The notes: generated by a model from the sequence alone, not told the origin. Positions 1-7,319 are shown, counted from the first letter of the stretch. The stretch: DNA of 11,847 bases from JAZDLO01 sp043801935 (GCA_043801935.1 JAZDLO010000067.1:1-11847); one strand, 5' to 3'. Translations and numbers: made by a program.

Positions 1-936
1 GCTGAAGAAGCGGTTCCAGTTTCCCCGCATGGTGAGGAAGATATTGGCCATGAAGGCCGTCACAGGCAGCACCATGCCGATGCTGTCGGCCACCGCCACC
101 GTCTTGAGCCAGTAGGGAATGGGCGCCCAGAGCAAATGATGGGCCCCGACCCCGGTGTAGAAGAAGATGATGCCCCAGAACGCGATGAGGGAAAGGAAGT
201 GGCTGTAGAGGGGCGTGCGCGTCTCTTTGGGGACCACGTAGTAGATCACGGCCAATAGGCCCGTGGTGAACCACAGGCCCAGTACGTTGTGGCCGTAAAA
301 CCAGTTGAAGATGGTGTCGTTGATCCCGGTGAGCGCCCCGGTCGGCGGCGCCCACATGACGTTGCCGATGAAATAGAGGAGCGGCATCCAGATGACCGTG
401 CCGGTGATGTACCACAGCGACACGTACATCTTGCGTTCCACCCGGTGATGGATCGTCATCAGCACGTTCGCGGCGCCCAGCAGTAGCACCGCCATCACAG
501 CGACGTCCACGCCCCAGACCATCTCTGCGTACTCGCGACTCTGGGTGTGAGCCGTCAGTACGCCGATGATGCCTACCAGGACGGCGCCGTTCCACAGGAT
601 CATGGTGAGATTGCCAAGTCTCTCGCTCCACAGCCGGCGGCCTGCCAGCCGGGGGACGATGTACAGGATCAGACCCATCATCCCGCCCGACAGCCAGGCG
701 AACATGACGGTGTTCACGTGGGCCTGGCGCAGACGGCTGAACACGAGGGGACCGAAACCGTGCACCCAATCGGGGAACACGAATTCGAGGGCGAGGACGA
801 TGCCCATCAACCCACCGACCACCAGCCAGGCGGCTGCAGACAGCATGAAGTGGGTACCAGCGCTGTTCTGCTTGCTGAACAAGCCCGCCTCCACCACGAG
901 GGGCGATGAGAGAACCCTGGATCGGCTGATCGGCAT
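1..936 (-). CDS. ccoN: cbb3-type cytochrome c oxidase subunit I (CcoN-like), partial, C-terminus beyond left edge
   Basis: I translated this open frame by hand from ATG at 936 to the window edge (312 residues, no stop). It is a multi-helix membrane protein of the heme-copper oxidase family, which reduces O2 to water and pumps protons in the cytoplasmic membrane. His73 in QAHVNTVMFAW fits the low-spin heme b ligand. His216 in WFYGHNVLG and His266-His267 in GAHHL fit the three CuB ligands, and Tyr260 in IIFFYTG fits the catalytic Tyr crosslinked to a CuB His. The spacings from CuB His to Tyr (44) and Tyr to His pair (6) match what I recall for Pseudomonas stutzeri CcoN. The motif SREYAEM is also typical of CcoN. 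The Tyr argues against a nitric oxide reductase. The heme b3 ligand and remaining helices lie off the left edge. The ATG has no strong Shine-Dalgarno, so the start could move slightly. CcoO and CcoP, if present, would follow to the left. Confidence 0.9.
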   Translation of the reverse strand, partial: MPISRSRVLSSPLVVEAGLFSKQNSAGTHFMLSAAAWLVVGGLMGIVLALEFVFPDWVHGFGPLVFSRLRQAHVNTVMFAWLSGGMMGLILYIVPRLAGRRLWSERLGNLTMILWNGAVLVGIIGVLTAHTQSREYAEMVWGVDVAVMAVLLLGAANVLMTIHHRVERKMYVSLWYITGTVIWMPLLYFIGNVMWAPPTGALTGINDTIFNWFYGHNVLGLWFTTGLLAVIYYVVPKETRTPLYSHFLSLIAFWGIIFFYTGVGAHHLLWAPIPYWLKTVAVADSIGMVLPVTAFMANIFLTMRGNWNRFFS

Positions 937-986
937 AGGCGCTCAGCCACCCGGCCTCGGAGCGCCGGCCGTGCCCATTCTCCTAC

Positions 987-1001
987 CGGCCGGACCGGCC
1001 G
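987..1001. repeat. perfect GC-rich inverted repeat, 7-bp arms with 1-nt centre
   Basis: CGGCCGG and CCGGCCG flank a single A at 994. The site is 51 to 65 bp upstream of the oxidase start codon. It could be an operator, but in GC-rich DNA such a short palindrome also arises by chance. Confidence 0.3.
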
Positions 1002-1272
1002 TCAAGCGCCTGGCGGCCTCAGCTTCAGCGGGTGGCGGGAGTCCAAATGCGGACTAGCTCGGCGCCATCGCCAAAGCGTCGTGGAAACGCCGGACACGAA
1101 CTGACAACGACGCGACTCCGGCATTCATGATAAAAGTGTTAATCCAGTTGCAGTTCCTGTTTGATGCACCCAGCGTGCCTATTGCCGGTAAGACTATCCA
1201 CGTCAAGTGGCCGGCTTTGGCAGGCTTCCGCAAAGACCGCAACGCAATTGCCATGCAACCCCGTTCGACGTT

Positions 1273-1278
1273 GGAGGA
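1273..1278 (+). promoter_or_regulatory. Shine-Dalgarno that fixes the CoA-transferase subunit A start
   Basis: GGAGGA lies 6 nt before ATG at 1285. The open frame extends upstream to an ATG at 1207, but that codon has no such site and the extra residues have no counterpart in the family. The start at 1285 is therefore preferred. Confidence 0.75.
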
Positions 1279-1284
1279 AACGGT

Positions 1285-2268
1285 ATGGAAGTGCTGGATC
1301 ATGGGGTCAACCCGGTCTTCATGGATCCCGACCCAGACAAGGCGCGGGAGTTCTTCCGCACAAAAACGCGGGCAATGGTCGACAAGCGCATGACCGAGAA
1401 GGAAGCGGTGGAGAGGTTCGTTCCGGACGGCTGCTACCTCGCCATCGGCGGCTTCGGGGCGAACCGGATCCCCAACGCCATCGTCCATGAGATAGTCCGG
1501 CAGCGGCGCAAGAACCTGGGCTTCCTCGGGCACACCTCGACCCATGATTTTCAGGTACTATGCGCCGGCAAGTGCTTTAACCGGGTGGACTCCGCCTACA
1601 TCGTCGGTCTCGAAGCCCGCGGGCTGTCCCCGAACGCCCGGCGCTACATGGAGTCCGGCGAGGTCACGGTCACCGAGTGGACCAACTACGCCCTCGCCGC
1701 CCGGTTGAAGGCAGCCAGTGAAGGCGTGTCCTTCGCGATTATCCGCTCGATGCTCGGTACCGACACCTTCAAGATGTCCGCAGCGAAGGTGATCGAGTGT
1801 CCCTTCACCGGCAAGAAGTTCGCGGCGGTCCCGGCCTGCTGGCCGGATGTGGCGGCCATCCACGTGCATGAGGCCGACATGTACGGCAACTCGGTCATCC
1901 GCGGCATCTCGATAGCCGACATGGAGTTGGCGCGGGCCGCCAAGCGCCTCATCATCACTACGGAGAAGCTGGTGCGCAACTCGGTCATCCGCGAAGACCC
2001 GATGGCCACCTCGATACCGTTCTATCTAGTGGACGCCGTAGTCCAAGTGCCGTTCGGCGGCTATCCGGGCAACATGCCCTACCTCTATTTCTCGGACGAG
2101 GAGCACCTCGCCCTGTGGTTGAAAGTCGAAAAGGATGCGGAGGAGTTCGCCAAGTTCCTCGATCACTACATCTACGGTGTCGCCGATTTCGAGGAGTATC
2201 TGGAGCGCTGCGGCGGCCTGAAGAGGATTGAAGAGCTCCAGAACCTCGAGAACCTGGTCGTAGACTAG
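1285..2268 (+). CDS. CoA-transferase subunit A, glutaconate CoA-transferase-like (family I)
   Basis: The 327-aa product resembles the alpha subunit of glutaconate CoA-transferase (Acidaminococcus GctA, about 320 aa) over its whole length. Shared features are the glycine-rich segment YLAIGGFGANRIP near residues 51-63, an HxHEADMYGNS-type segment near 190-200, the stretch ITTEKLVRNSVIREDP and the motif VVQVPFGGYPGNMP. Together with the subunit encoded next door it should form a cytoplasmic heterotetramer or octamer that moves CoA between a donor acyl-CoA and an acid. The acid cannot be read from the sequence. Glutaconate, 3-oxoacids and, in actinobacteria, steroid ring-opening intermediates (IpdAB) are all handled by relatives. 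Its N-terminus is roughly 35 residues longer than GctA before the glycine-rich loop. The start follows a clear GGAGGA. Its stop lies 32 nt before the GTG of subunit B, so the two form an operon. Confidence 0.92.
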   Translation: MEVLDHGVNPVFMDPDPDKAREFFRTKTRAMVDKRMTEKEAVERFVPDGCYLAIGGFGANRIPNAIVHEIVRQRRKNLGFLGHTSTHDFQVLCAGKCFNRVDSAYIVGLEARGLSPNARRYMESGEVTVTEWTNYALAARLKAASEGVSFAIIRSMLGTDTFKMSAAKVIECPFTGKKFAAVPACWPDVAAIHVHEADMYGNSVIRGISIADMELARAAKRLIITTEKLVRNSVIREDPMATSIPFYLVDAVVQVPFGGYPGNMPYLYFSDEEHLALWLKVEKDAEEFAKFLDHYIYGVADFEEYLERCGGLKRIEELQNLENLVVD

Positions 2269-2300
2269 CAAACACTCACAGAAACCAAGGAGCTACGGAC

Positions 2301-3071
2301 GTGACATCCGAGTACAACATGATGGAACTGATGATCTGCGTGGCCTCGCGTTACCTCGAGGACGGCAAAACGGTGGCGGTCGGCACCGGCGCTCCCTGCG
2401 CGGCGGCCATGCTGGCGCAGAAGAGCGGTTCCCCAAAACTGGTCATCCTCTTCGAGGCCGGCGGGGTGGCCCCCCTGCTGCCTGAGATGCCCATCTCCGT
2501 GGGCGACTCGCGCACCTTCTTCCGCGCGGTCATGGCCGCCGGGATGACCGAGATGATGACCACCTGCTGCCGGGGCTACGTGGATTACGCCTTCTTGGGA
2601 GGTGCCCAGATCGACAAGTACGGCAACATCAACTCGACCGTCATCGGCGATTACTACAAACCCAAGGTCCGCCTCCCGGGAAGCGGCGGGGCCAACGATT
2701 TCGCGTCTTTATGCTGGCGCACCATGATCATGACCGTGCACAGCAAAGCCCGGTTCGTGGAGAAGTGTGACTTCGTGACCTCGCCCGGCTTCCTGACCGG
2801 CGCCGGGGCTCGGGAAGCGGCGGCGCTGCCCGAAGGGGGTCCCTACAAGATCATCACCGACCTCGCCGTTATGGGCTTCGACGAGAAGACCAAAGCTATG
2901 ATGGTCGAGTCCCTGCACCCGGGGGTGGACCTGGACAAAGTGCAGGCCGAGACCGGCTTCGAGCTGATCGTGCCCGGGGAGATCGGTCGTACATCGGCTC
3001 CCACCGACGAGGAACTGCGGATCCTGCGCGAGGAAGTCGATCCGCTGAAGGTCGTGATCGGTCGCTCGTAG
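2301..3071 (+). CDS. CoA-transferase subunit B, glutaconate CoA-transferase-like (family I)
   Basis: The 256-aa product matches the beta subunit of glutaconate CoA-transferase (GctB, 266 aa). Glu52 in ILFEAGG aligns with GctB Glu54, the residue that carries the acyl/CoA-thioester intermediate, so the protein looks catalytically intact. Further conserved segments are VGTGAP at about 27-32, SVGDSR at 66-71, GGAQIDKYGNINST and GSGGAND. FDEKTKAM and the closing LREEVDPL are also family features. The start is GTG at 2301, 8 nt after AAGGAG (2287-2292). ATG codons at protein positions 7-8 would delete a little of the N-terminus and lack their own site. It is co-transcribed with subunit A. Its stop codon TAG overlaps the first base of a 37-bp repeat, and a hairpin between it and the converging NYN gene probably ends transcription. 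The physiological acid substrate is unknown. Confidence 0.93.
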   Translation: MTSEYNMMELMICVASRYLEDGKTVAVGTGAPCAAAMLAQKSGSPKLVILFEAGGVAPLLPEMPISVGDSRTFFRAVMAAGMTEMMTTCCRGYVDYAFLGGAQIDKYGNINSTVIGDYYKPKVRLPGSGGANDFASLCWRTMIMTVHSKARFVEKCDFVTSPGFLTGAGAREAAALPEGGPYKIITDLAVMGFDEKTKAMMVESLHPGVDLDKVQAETGFELIVPGEIGRTSAPTDEELRILREEVDPLKVVIGRS

Positions 3072-3107
3072 GGGTCGTTCCGGAAGAGTCGCACCTGCGC
3101 AGCTGGA
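3071..3107. repeat. 37-bp direct repeat, copy 1
   Basis: This copy begins GGGGTCGTTCCGG and ends CAGCTGGA. It is identical over 37 bp to 3129-3165 and starts at the last base of the CoA-transferase subunit B stop codon. Unlike copy 2 it has no matching right arm for a hairpin. Confidence 0.95.
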
Positions 3108-3119
3108 AAGCTAAGACCA

Positions 3120-3185
3120 GACAAGCCGGGGGTCGTTCCGGAAGAGTCGCACCTGCGCAGCTGGAGGAACGACCCCCAGCTTGTC
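3120..3185. terminator. large hairpin between convergent genes, probable (bidirectional) terminator
   Basis: The 20-nt arms 3120-3139 and 3166-3185 are complementary except at one position (C3127 against A3178), which becomes a G-U pair in the minus-strand transcript. The loop is 26 nt. For the minus-strand NYN gene the stem begins 1 nt after the stop codon. For the plus-strand CoA-transferase operon it begins 49 nt after the stop. There is only a weak T-rich tail on the minus side (TGGTCTTAGCTTT) and none on the plus side, so termination is inferred from position and stem strength. Confidence 0.6.
3129..3165. repeat. 37-bp direct repeat, copy 2
   Basis: This is a perfect repeat of 3071-3107 with a start-to-start distance of 58 bp. 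Its first 11 bases form most of the left arm of the hairpin at 3120-3185 and the rest forms the loop. Confidence 0.95.
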
Positions 3186-3186
3186 C

Positions 3187-3948
3187 CTACTCGACGAAGC
3201 CTTCCACTACGTACGTCCACCCAGCCTTCTTGTCGCGGTGCAGCTTGATGAAATTGCGCTTCTCGGCGTCCACCAGCAGGTTGCTGAAGCTGCGGTATCC
3301 GTAGGCGGATTCGTTGAACGAAGGCTTCTTGCGCTGCATGGTGTCTTTGACCATGGAGGCGAAGATCGGGTCTTTGTTCTCGCGGATAAGGGCGGCTATC
3401 GATTCCAGCAGCAGTTCGAATACCTCTTTCTTCTCCGGAGGCATGTCGACTGCCTGGGGGCCGGGAGTGGCCGGGGCGGGTTGTTTCTCCAGATCCTCGT
3501 AGAAAATGAACTCGTCGCAGTTGCCGGCCAAGAGGTCGGAGGTCGACTCCTTCATCCCTAGGCCGATGACGTGCTTGCCGTTCTCCTTGAGTTTCGACAC
3601 CAGGGGTGAGAAATCGGAGTCGCCCGACACTATCACGAAAGTGTCGATGTGCTCCTTCGACCAGGCCAGGTCCATGGCATCCACGGCGAGGCGTATGTCG
3701 GCCGAGTTCTTGCCCGTCATCTGCCGCCGCGGTATCTCGATCAGCTCGATGGCGTTCTCGTGCAGGGGTTTGGTGTACTGCTTGTATTCCCCCCAATCGG
3801 CGTAGGCCTTCTTGACGATGACCTTGCCTTTCTCCACCAGGCGCTCGAGGATCTTATGGATGTCGAACTCCCCGCGCCGGTGCTTGAAGCCGATGGCCAG
3901 GTTCTCAAAGTCGATGAAGACGGCCAGCGTGCGTTCGTTGTCGGTCAT
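3187..3948 (-). CDS. NYN-domain (LabA/DUF88, PIN-like) protein with C-terminal OST-HTH/LOTUS domain
   Basis: The 253-aa protein starts with an NYN (PIN-like nuclease) domain at about residues 7-150. Acidic metal-binding positions are visible: Asp13 in FIDFEN, Asp84 and Asp90 in SADIRLAVDAMD, and Asp110/Asp112 in VSGDSDFSPL. A Pro-rich linker (about 156-171) leads to a helical domain at about 173-250 with PSFNESAYGYRSFSNLL, the pattern of OST-HTH (LOTUS) domains that bind RNA. The family is expected to act on RNA in the cytoplasm as a single-strand ribonuclease or RNA-binding regulator, but substrates are mostly unknown. ATG at 3948 is preceded by AAGGAG (3961-3966 on the complement) at a longish 12-nt spacing. 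The gene is monocistronic, converges on the CoA-transferase operon and shows no obvious functional tie to its neighbours. Confidence 0.93.
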   Translation of the reverse strand: MTDNERTLAVFIDFENLAIGFKHRRGEFDIHKILERLVEKGKVIVKKAYADWGEYKQYTKPLHENAIELIEIPRRQMTGKNSADIRLAVDAMDLAWSKEHIDTFVIVSGDSDFSPLVSKLKENGKHVIGLGMKESTSDLLAGNCDEFIFYEDLEKQPAPATPGPQAVDMPPEKKEVFELLLESIAALIRENKDPIFASMVKDTMQRKKPSFNESAYGYRSFSNLLVDAEKRNFIKLHRDKKAGWTYVVEGFVE

Positions 3949-4377
3949 ATGGTTTCGGTGCTCCTTCCCACAAAATGCACCAAGGGTGTGTTATCTGGGA
4001 TGAATTCTTGCACGTTTCCCGTTCTCCTGGTACTGCGGACCTTCACAGGCGAGCATGATACGGCGCTGACGGCGCCCGCGAGGCAGGAATGACCAATATC
4101 CGTTTCCATGGAAGGCCGGCCGTTGTCGACACCGTTTCCGCCAGTCTTTCACTCCTTGGGTGACGAGGCCAGATCGGCTGCGGACCAAAGGGTCAGGAGC
4201 GCGGATAAGGCGCGCTCGGCCTGGGTGGTCTCGCTGCGGTGCGCTACCGGCCTTAGCAAGGCCGGGTCAAGAGCCGGTACCTTCACAGAATCCCTTTTTC
4301 AGCCGACAGCCGCGCTCGATACGAACAGAAGCCGAGGCATGAGCGGCGAGGTGGCCAACCTGAGGGAGGTCACGCTA
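3949..4377. other. 429-bp spacer between acyl-CoA synthetase 3' end and NYN gene
   Basis: Both flanking genes run on the minus strand. The frames that cross this spacer have no ribosome binding site and no recognisable family. The only structure I found is the hairpin at 4247-4265. The NYN promoter should lie near 3970-4040, but I could not identify a convincing -35/-10 pair. Confidence 0.5.
4247..4265 (-). terminator. perfect 8-bp stem, 3-nt loop hairpin; possible terminator of the acyl-CoA synthetase transcript
   Basis: CCGGCCTT, loop AGC, AAGGCCGG. It lies 113 nt beyond the synthetase stop codon on the minus strand. No T-run follows, so it would have to be a U-poor terminator or serve another purpose. 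Confidence 0.35.
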
Positions 4378-6441
4378 TCAAGGTCCGGAGGAATCTCCGC
4401 GTGGCTTCCCATACTCGTCCCTTAAGAGGCGGCGCATGACCTTGTTGGAGGCTGTTCTTGGGAGGGCGTCCACGAGCACCACATCGTAGATCTTGTACAA
4501 CGGGTTGAGCTTCGACGCGATGGCGCGCTGCATTTCCTTCTTGAGGGACTCCAACTGGACGGATGCCGGGGAACTAAGCACCGCATAGATGACCAGTAGG
4601 CTCGGTCCTCCTTCGGGCGGGTTGTGCGCCAGGGCCGCCGTTTCGACCACACCTTCGACGGATGCCAGCGAACGTTCGATCTCCGCGGAACTCACTTTGA
4701 TGCCGCCCAGGTTCATCGTATCGTCCGCGCGACCGTGCCCCCTGTAGTAGCCGCCCGGCAGCTCCTCGATCTCGTCACCGTGTCTTCGTAGGACCTCCCC
4801 TTTGGGTCCGCGGGGAGTCCCGGCGTAGTACACGTCGTGGTGGTCTTTGTTGAGAAGCGTGTTCGAAAGACCGATCGACGGCGGCACGATGAACAACTCC
4901 CCGCTCGAGGTCGGTTTGTCTTCCTCGTCCAGGATGCAAAGATCCAGACCGAACGATGGGGTGGAGAACGTCGCGGGGGAGGCCGGCTGGACGATCGTGC
5001 CCGATATGTAGCCGCCGCTGATCTCCGTTCCTCCGCAATACTCGACGATCGGTCGGTACCTCGCGAGTGACATTAGGTAGAGGTAATCGTCCGCGTTGGA
5101 GCACTCTCCAGTCGAGCTGAAAAGTTTGATCGACGACCAGTCAAGACCCTCGACTGCGTCGGCGTTTTGCCACGCCCGGACCAGGCTCGGAACGACACCG
5201 AGCATCGCGACGCCCGCGTTCTGCACGAACTCGCAAAACTCCCGAGTGACCGGAGTCCCGTAGAAGAGGGCCATTGCCGCGCGGTTCAGCAGGCTCGCGT
5301 AGATGAGCCAAGGCCCCATCATCCAGCCGATGCTTGTCGGCCATGCGACGACCTCTCCGGGTTGGATGTCATGGTGGAGGTAGCCATCCATGGCGCACTT
5401 GATCGGCGATGTGTGAGTCCAAGGGATCGCCTTCGGGTCACCCGTCGTGCCCGATGAAAACAGGATGTTCGTCACGTCGTCCGGGTCGCAAGACGCGGGA
5501 TCGAACGTGTCGTCGTTCCCGATGAAATCGTCCCACGTCACATCTTGCTTTCGAAGTGTGACGCTCTCGGCTGCTCCGGAAGGGGCGACGATCGCCCACT
5601 TGGCTCCGGCATCCACGACTTTCTGGTACATGGGCAAGGTCTTTCCCGCCCGCAGCACGACGTCTTGTGTCACGGCGGCGCCCGCCGACGATATCCTGAG
5701 ACGCGTGGCGATCTCCTCGGCAGCAAAGCTGTCCGCGATGGAGGCAACAGCGTATCCAGCCTTGACGACCCCAAGATAGGCGGCTACGGCCTCCAGCGTC
5801 ATGGGCATCACGATGGCGACGCTGGCGCTTCGCGGCAGGCCGGACGCTACGAGACTCCGGGCAAAACGATTCGAGAGCCTGTCGAGCTCGCTGTAGGTCG
5901 TAACCTCGATCTTGCCGCCCTCGGGTTGGTGCAGGACAGCGGGGGCGTCACCGGGCGCCTGGAAGCAACTCTCAGCGATGTTCAGTCGGGCCCCGGGGAG
6001 CCAACGGGGCGACTCGACGCCCAAACGAAGATCGACGACGGAGGACGGGCTTTTCTTGAACTTGATGTCCAAGGACTCGATGATCTGCTCCCAGAACGCC
6101 TCCCGATTGTCCGCAGACCACCGATGGAGCCGGTGGACCGAAGGAAGCCCTACCTTCTTGGAAAACGCGGCGATGTTCGACGCCGAAATCTCGCGGTCGG
6201 TGGGCGTCCACGCGGGGGGCGGGCCTTGCGAGGCATCCCAGTCTCTGAAGATCAGCCTGTATAGGTGCCTGTGCACCGCGAAGGGCACGTCGGGCGAAAG
6301 AATGTCGCGGGACACGCGACCCCACAGGTCGCCTGCCGGGGCGTCTCGAGTGATCGGGCCGAGCTTCTCGGCCATTTCGCGCGCGGCCTCAGGTGCGAGT
6401 CCCAGGTCGCGAAGAGTCTCCGGAGAAATCTCGAGCTGCAT
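4378..6441 (-). CDS. AMP-forming acyl-CoA synthetase, plant AAE17/18-like (ANL superfamily)
   Basis: The 687-aa enzyme should activate a carboxylic acid with ATP to an acyl-adenylate and then to acyl-CoA in the cytoplasm. It has an N-terminal extension (about 1-130) and an acetyl-CoA-synthetase-type N-domain (RWLPGARLNIAESCF near 146-160). The ATP-binding loop is FSSGTTGDPKAIPWTH (328-343), with YCGGTEISGG (468-477), a hinge GRADDTMNLGGIKVSSAEIE (570-589) and the catalytic lysine Lys667 in SNKVMRR. The Asp that contacts the ribose sits in RRHGD (552-556), not in the usual YFTGD. This arrangement is what I recall from plant peroxisomal acyl-activating enzymes 17/18, so it is probably of that subfamily and not an acetyl- or acetoacetyl-CoA synthetase. 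The substrate is unknown. ATG at 6441 follows GGGGGAG by about 4 nt. The gene lies 82 nt downstream of the 163-aa gene on the same strand and may share its transcript. Confidence 0.93.
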   Translation of the reverse strand: MQLEISPETLRDLGLAPEAAREMAEKLGPITRDAPAGDLWGRVSRDILSPDVPFAVHRHLYRLIFRDWDASQGPPPAWTPTDREISASNIAAFSKKVGLPSVHRLHRWSADNREAFWEQIIESLDIKFKKSPSSVVDLRLGVESPRWLPGARLNIAESCFQAPGDAPAVLHQPEGGKIEVTTYSELDRLSNRFARSLVASGLPRSASVAIVMPMTLEAVAAYLGVVKAGYAVASIADSFAAEEIATRLRISSAGAAVTQDVVLRAGKTLPMYQKVVDAGAKWAIVAPSGAAESVTLRKQDVTWDDFIGNDDTFDPASCDPDDVTNILFSSGTTGDPKAIPWTHTSPIKCAMDGYLHHDIQPGEVVAWPTSIGWMMGPWLIYASLLNRAAMALFYGTPVTREFCEFVQNAGVAMLGVVPSLVRAWQNADAVEGLDWSSIKLFSSTGECSNADDYLYLMSLARYRPIVEYCGGTEISGGYISGTIVQPASPATFSTPSFGLDLCILDEEDKPTSSGELFIVPPSIGLSNTLLNKDHHDVYYAGTPRGPKGEVLRRHGDEIEELPGGYYRGHGRADDTMNLGGIKVSSAEIERSLASVEGVVETAALAHNPPEGGPSLLVIYAVLSSPASVQLESLKKEMQRAIASKLNPLYKIYDVVLVDALPRTASNKVMRRLLRDEYGKPRGDSSGP

Positions 6442-6523
6442 GAAGCTCCCCCTCTACCAAGCAAGTCGTCGAGTCAAGACCAGCGGACGCAGCGTAGCCC
6501 AGGTTTCGGAAGTCGATCGAACT

Positions 6524-7015
6524 TCAGCACCCGCCTGGCTCGTACTTCCCAATCAGCCTTGCGAGAGTCTCGGGCGTGTACATCGAAATCTCGGTCAAGC
6601 CCGAAAAAAAGCCATCGTTGCGAGCGTCATCCCAGTAAATCCTGGCTTCCTCGTAATACGGCAGCAAAAGCCGCCGGCAGGTCTCGGCCCATTCGTGCAG
6701 ATCCCGCGCCCGGTACCCTTGATACTCCTTGTCAAGACCCACATCAACGTCGACAAAGCTCAGCATCTCGAGGAGGCCGCCTTGGTCGGCGAAATCCTCC
6801 AAGGGCATCTCATGCATGCCCAGTCGGCCCACATGCTGCTGGCAGAAGGGGCCGGTGATCTCGTCTTGGGCAAGCGGACAAAAGGGCACGGCGTGGCAGA
6901 TCCTGAAATCTCCGACTCTGTCGTCGATGCCCTCCAGCCACTCGACCCAGCCTTCTTCGGGTCTTTTGATCAGCTCCCCACAGGTGTCACAGATCCATTC
7001 TTGGAGCGGCTTCAT
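6524..7015 (-). CDS. conserved-looking 163-aa Cys-containing protein of unknown function, possible zinc binding
   Basis: I do not recognise a named family. The protein opens with WICDTCGELI, a CxxC pair (Cys9, Cys12) as in zinc ribbons. It continues with Cys40-His41, Cys46 and Cys58 near His61, which could complete one metal site. The pattern 'WICDTCGE...GWVEWL' recalls uncharacterised bacterial proteins. The second half is acidic and aromatic-rich (EEARIYWDD) with no membrane helix or signal peptide, so it is probably cytoplasmic. The open frame reaches a further 27 codons upstream to 7096. I chose ATG at 7015 because GGAGG (complement of 7025-7029) lies 9 nt before it and the CxxC motif sits near the N-terminus. 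The upstream extension is low-complexity Arg/Ser. The gene is divergent from the SLH protein gene and followed by the acyl-CoA synthetase. No function is assigned. Confidence 0.8.
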   Translation of the reverse strand: MKPLQEWICDTCGELIKRPEEGWVEWLEGIDDRVGDFRICHAVPFCPLAQDEITGPFCQQHVGRLGMHEMPLEDFADQGGLLEMLSFVDVDVGLDKEYQGYRARDLHEWAETCRRLLLPYYEEARIYWDDARNDGFFSGLTEISMYTPETLARLIGKYEPGGC

Positions 7016-7080
7016 GATGCTCTCCCTCCTCGCTCGGTAAGGGTTAGCGCCTGTCGCGGGTCGGCGACGCAAGGAACTGG

Positions 7081-7096
7081 TTGACACCGACGTCAA
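7081..7096. promoter_or_regulatory. palindrome TTGAC-N6-GTCAA, candidate operator
   Basis: Five-base arms 7081-7085 and 7092-7096 are separated by 6 bp, a spacing typical of dimeric regulators. It lies 66 bp upstream of the 163-aa gene start. It is a candidate only, because one short palindrome can arise by chance. Confidence 0.28.
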
Positions 7097-7290
7097 TGCT
7101 ACAACAAAACCTGCTGGCTCGCTTGTCGATCCTTGCCTGTGGGATCAGCCTTTTCGGCGCGTCGGGAGTGTCTTGACAGAACGTCAGAACCGGCAACCTG
7201 GCGATTCCCTTGACCGCCGTGGGGCTGCTGTACGTGTGGTCCGCGACCTCTGCGATGCGGTGTCGCTGGAGCGCTTTTCGGCGCGGGCGT

Positions 7291-7319
7291 TTAATGTCGG
7301 CCGGCTGACTGACTACAAT
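7291..7319 (+). promoter_or_regulatory. candidate sigma-70-type promoter for the SLH protein gene
   Basis: TACAAT at 7314-7319 differs from the -10 consensus at one base. TTAATG at 7291-7296 lies 17 bp upstream as a weak -35. Transcription would begin near 7326, leaving a leader of about 58 nt before GTG at 7384. Confidence 0.4.

Larger units (their letters stand above)
937..1284. other. 348-bp divergent intergenic spacer between ccoN-like gene and CoA-transferase operon
   Basis: The spacer separates divergent genes and must hold promoters for both. It has a very GC-rich half next to the oxidase gene and an AT-richer island at about 1122-1150. On the minus strand that island contains TATCAT (one mismatch to the -10 consensus) but no good -35. 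On the plus strand CTGACA at 1101-1106 is a -35-like hexamer without a convincing -10. Frames crossing the spacer lack ribosome binding sites and family resemblance. No tRNA or conserved RNA was recognised. Confidence 0.6.

Noticed and set aside
2843..3796. 317-residue minus-strand open frame
   Set aside because: It overlaps the end of CoA-transferase subunit B and most of the NYN gene in another phase. It is Arg/Gly-rich and without motifs.
5912..7084. 390-residue plus-strand open frame
   Set aside because: It is antisense to the acyl-CoA synthetase N-terminus and the 163-aa gene. It has no ribosome binding site, and the minus-strand genes carry clear motifs.
7015..7097. 27-codon N-terminal extension of the 163-aa protein
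   Set aside because: The extension is Arg/Ser-rich, the upstream start lacks a ribosome site and the internal ATG has GGAGG at good spacing.
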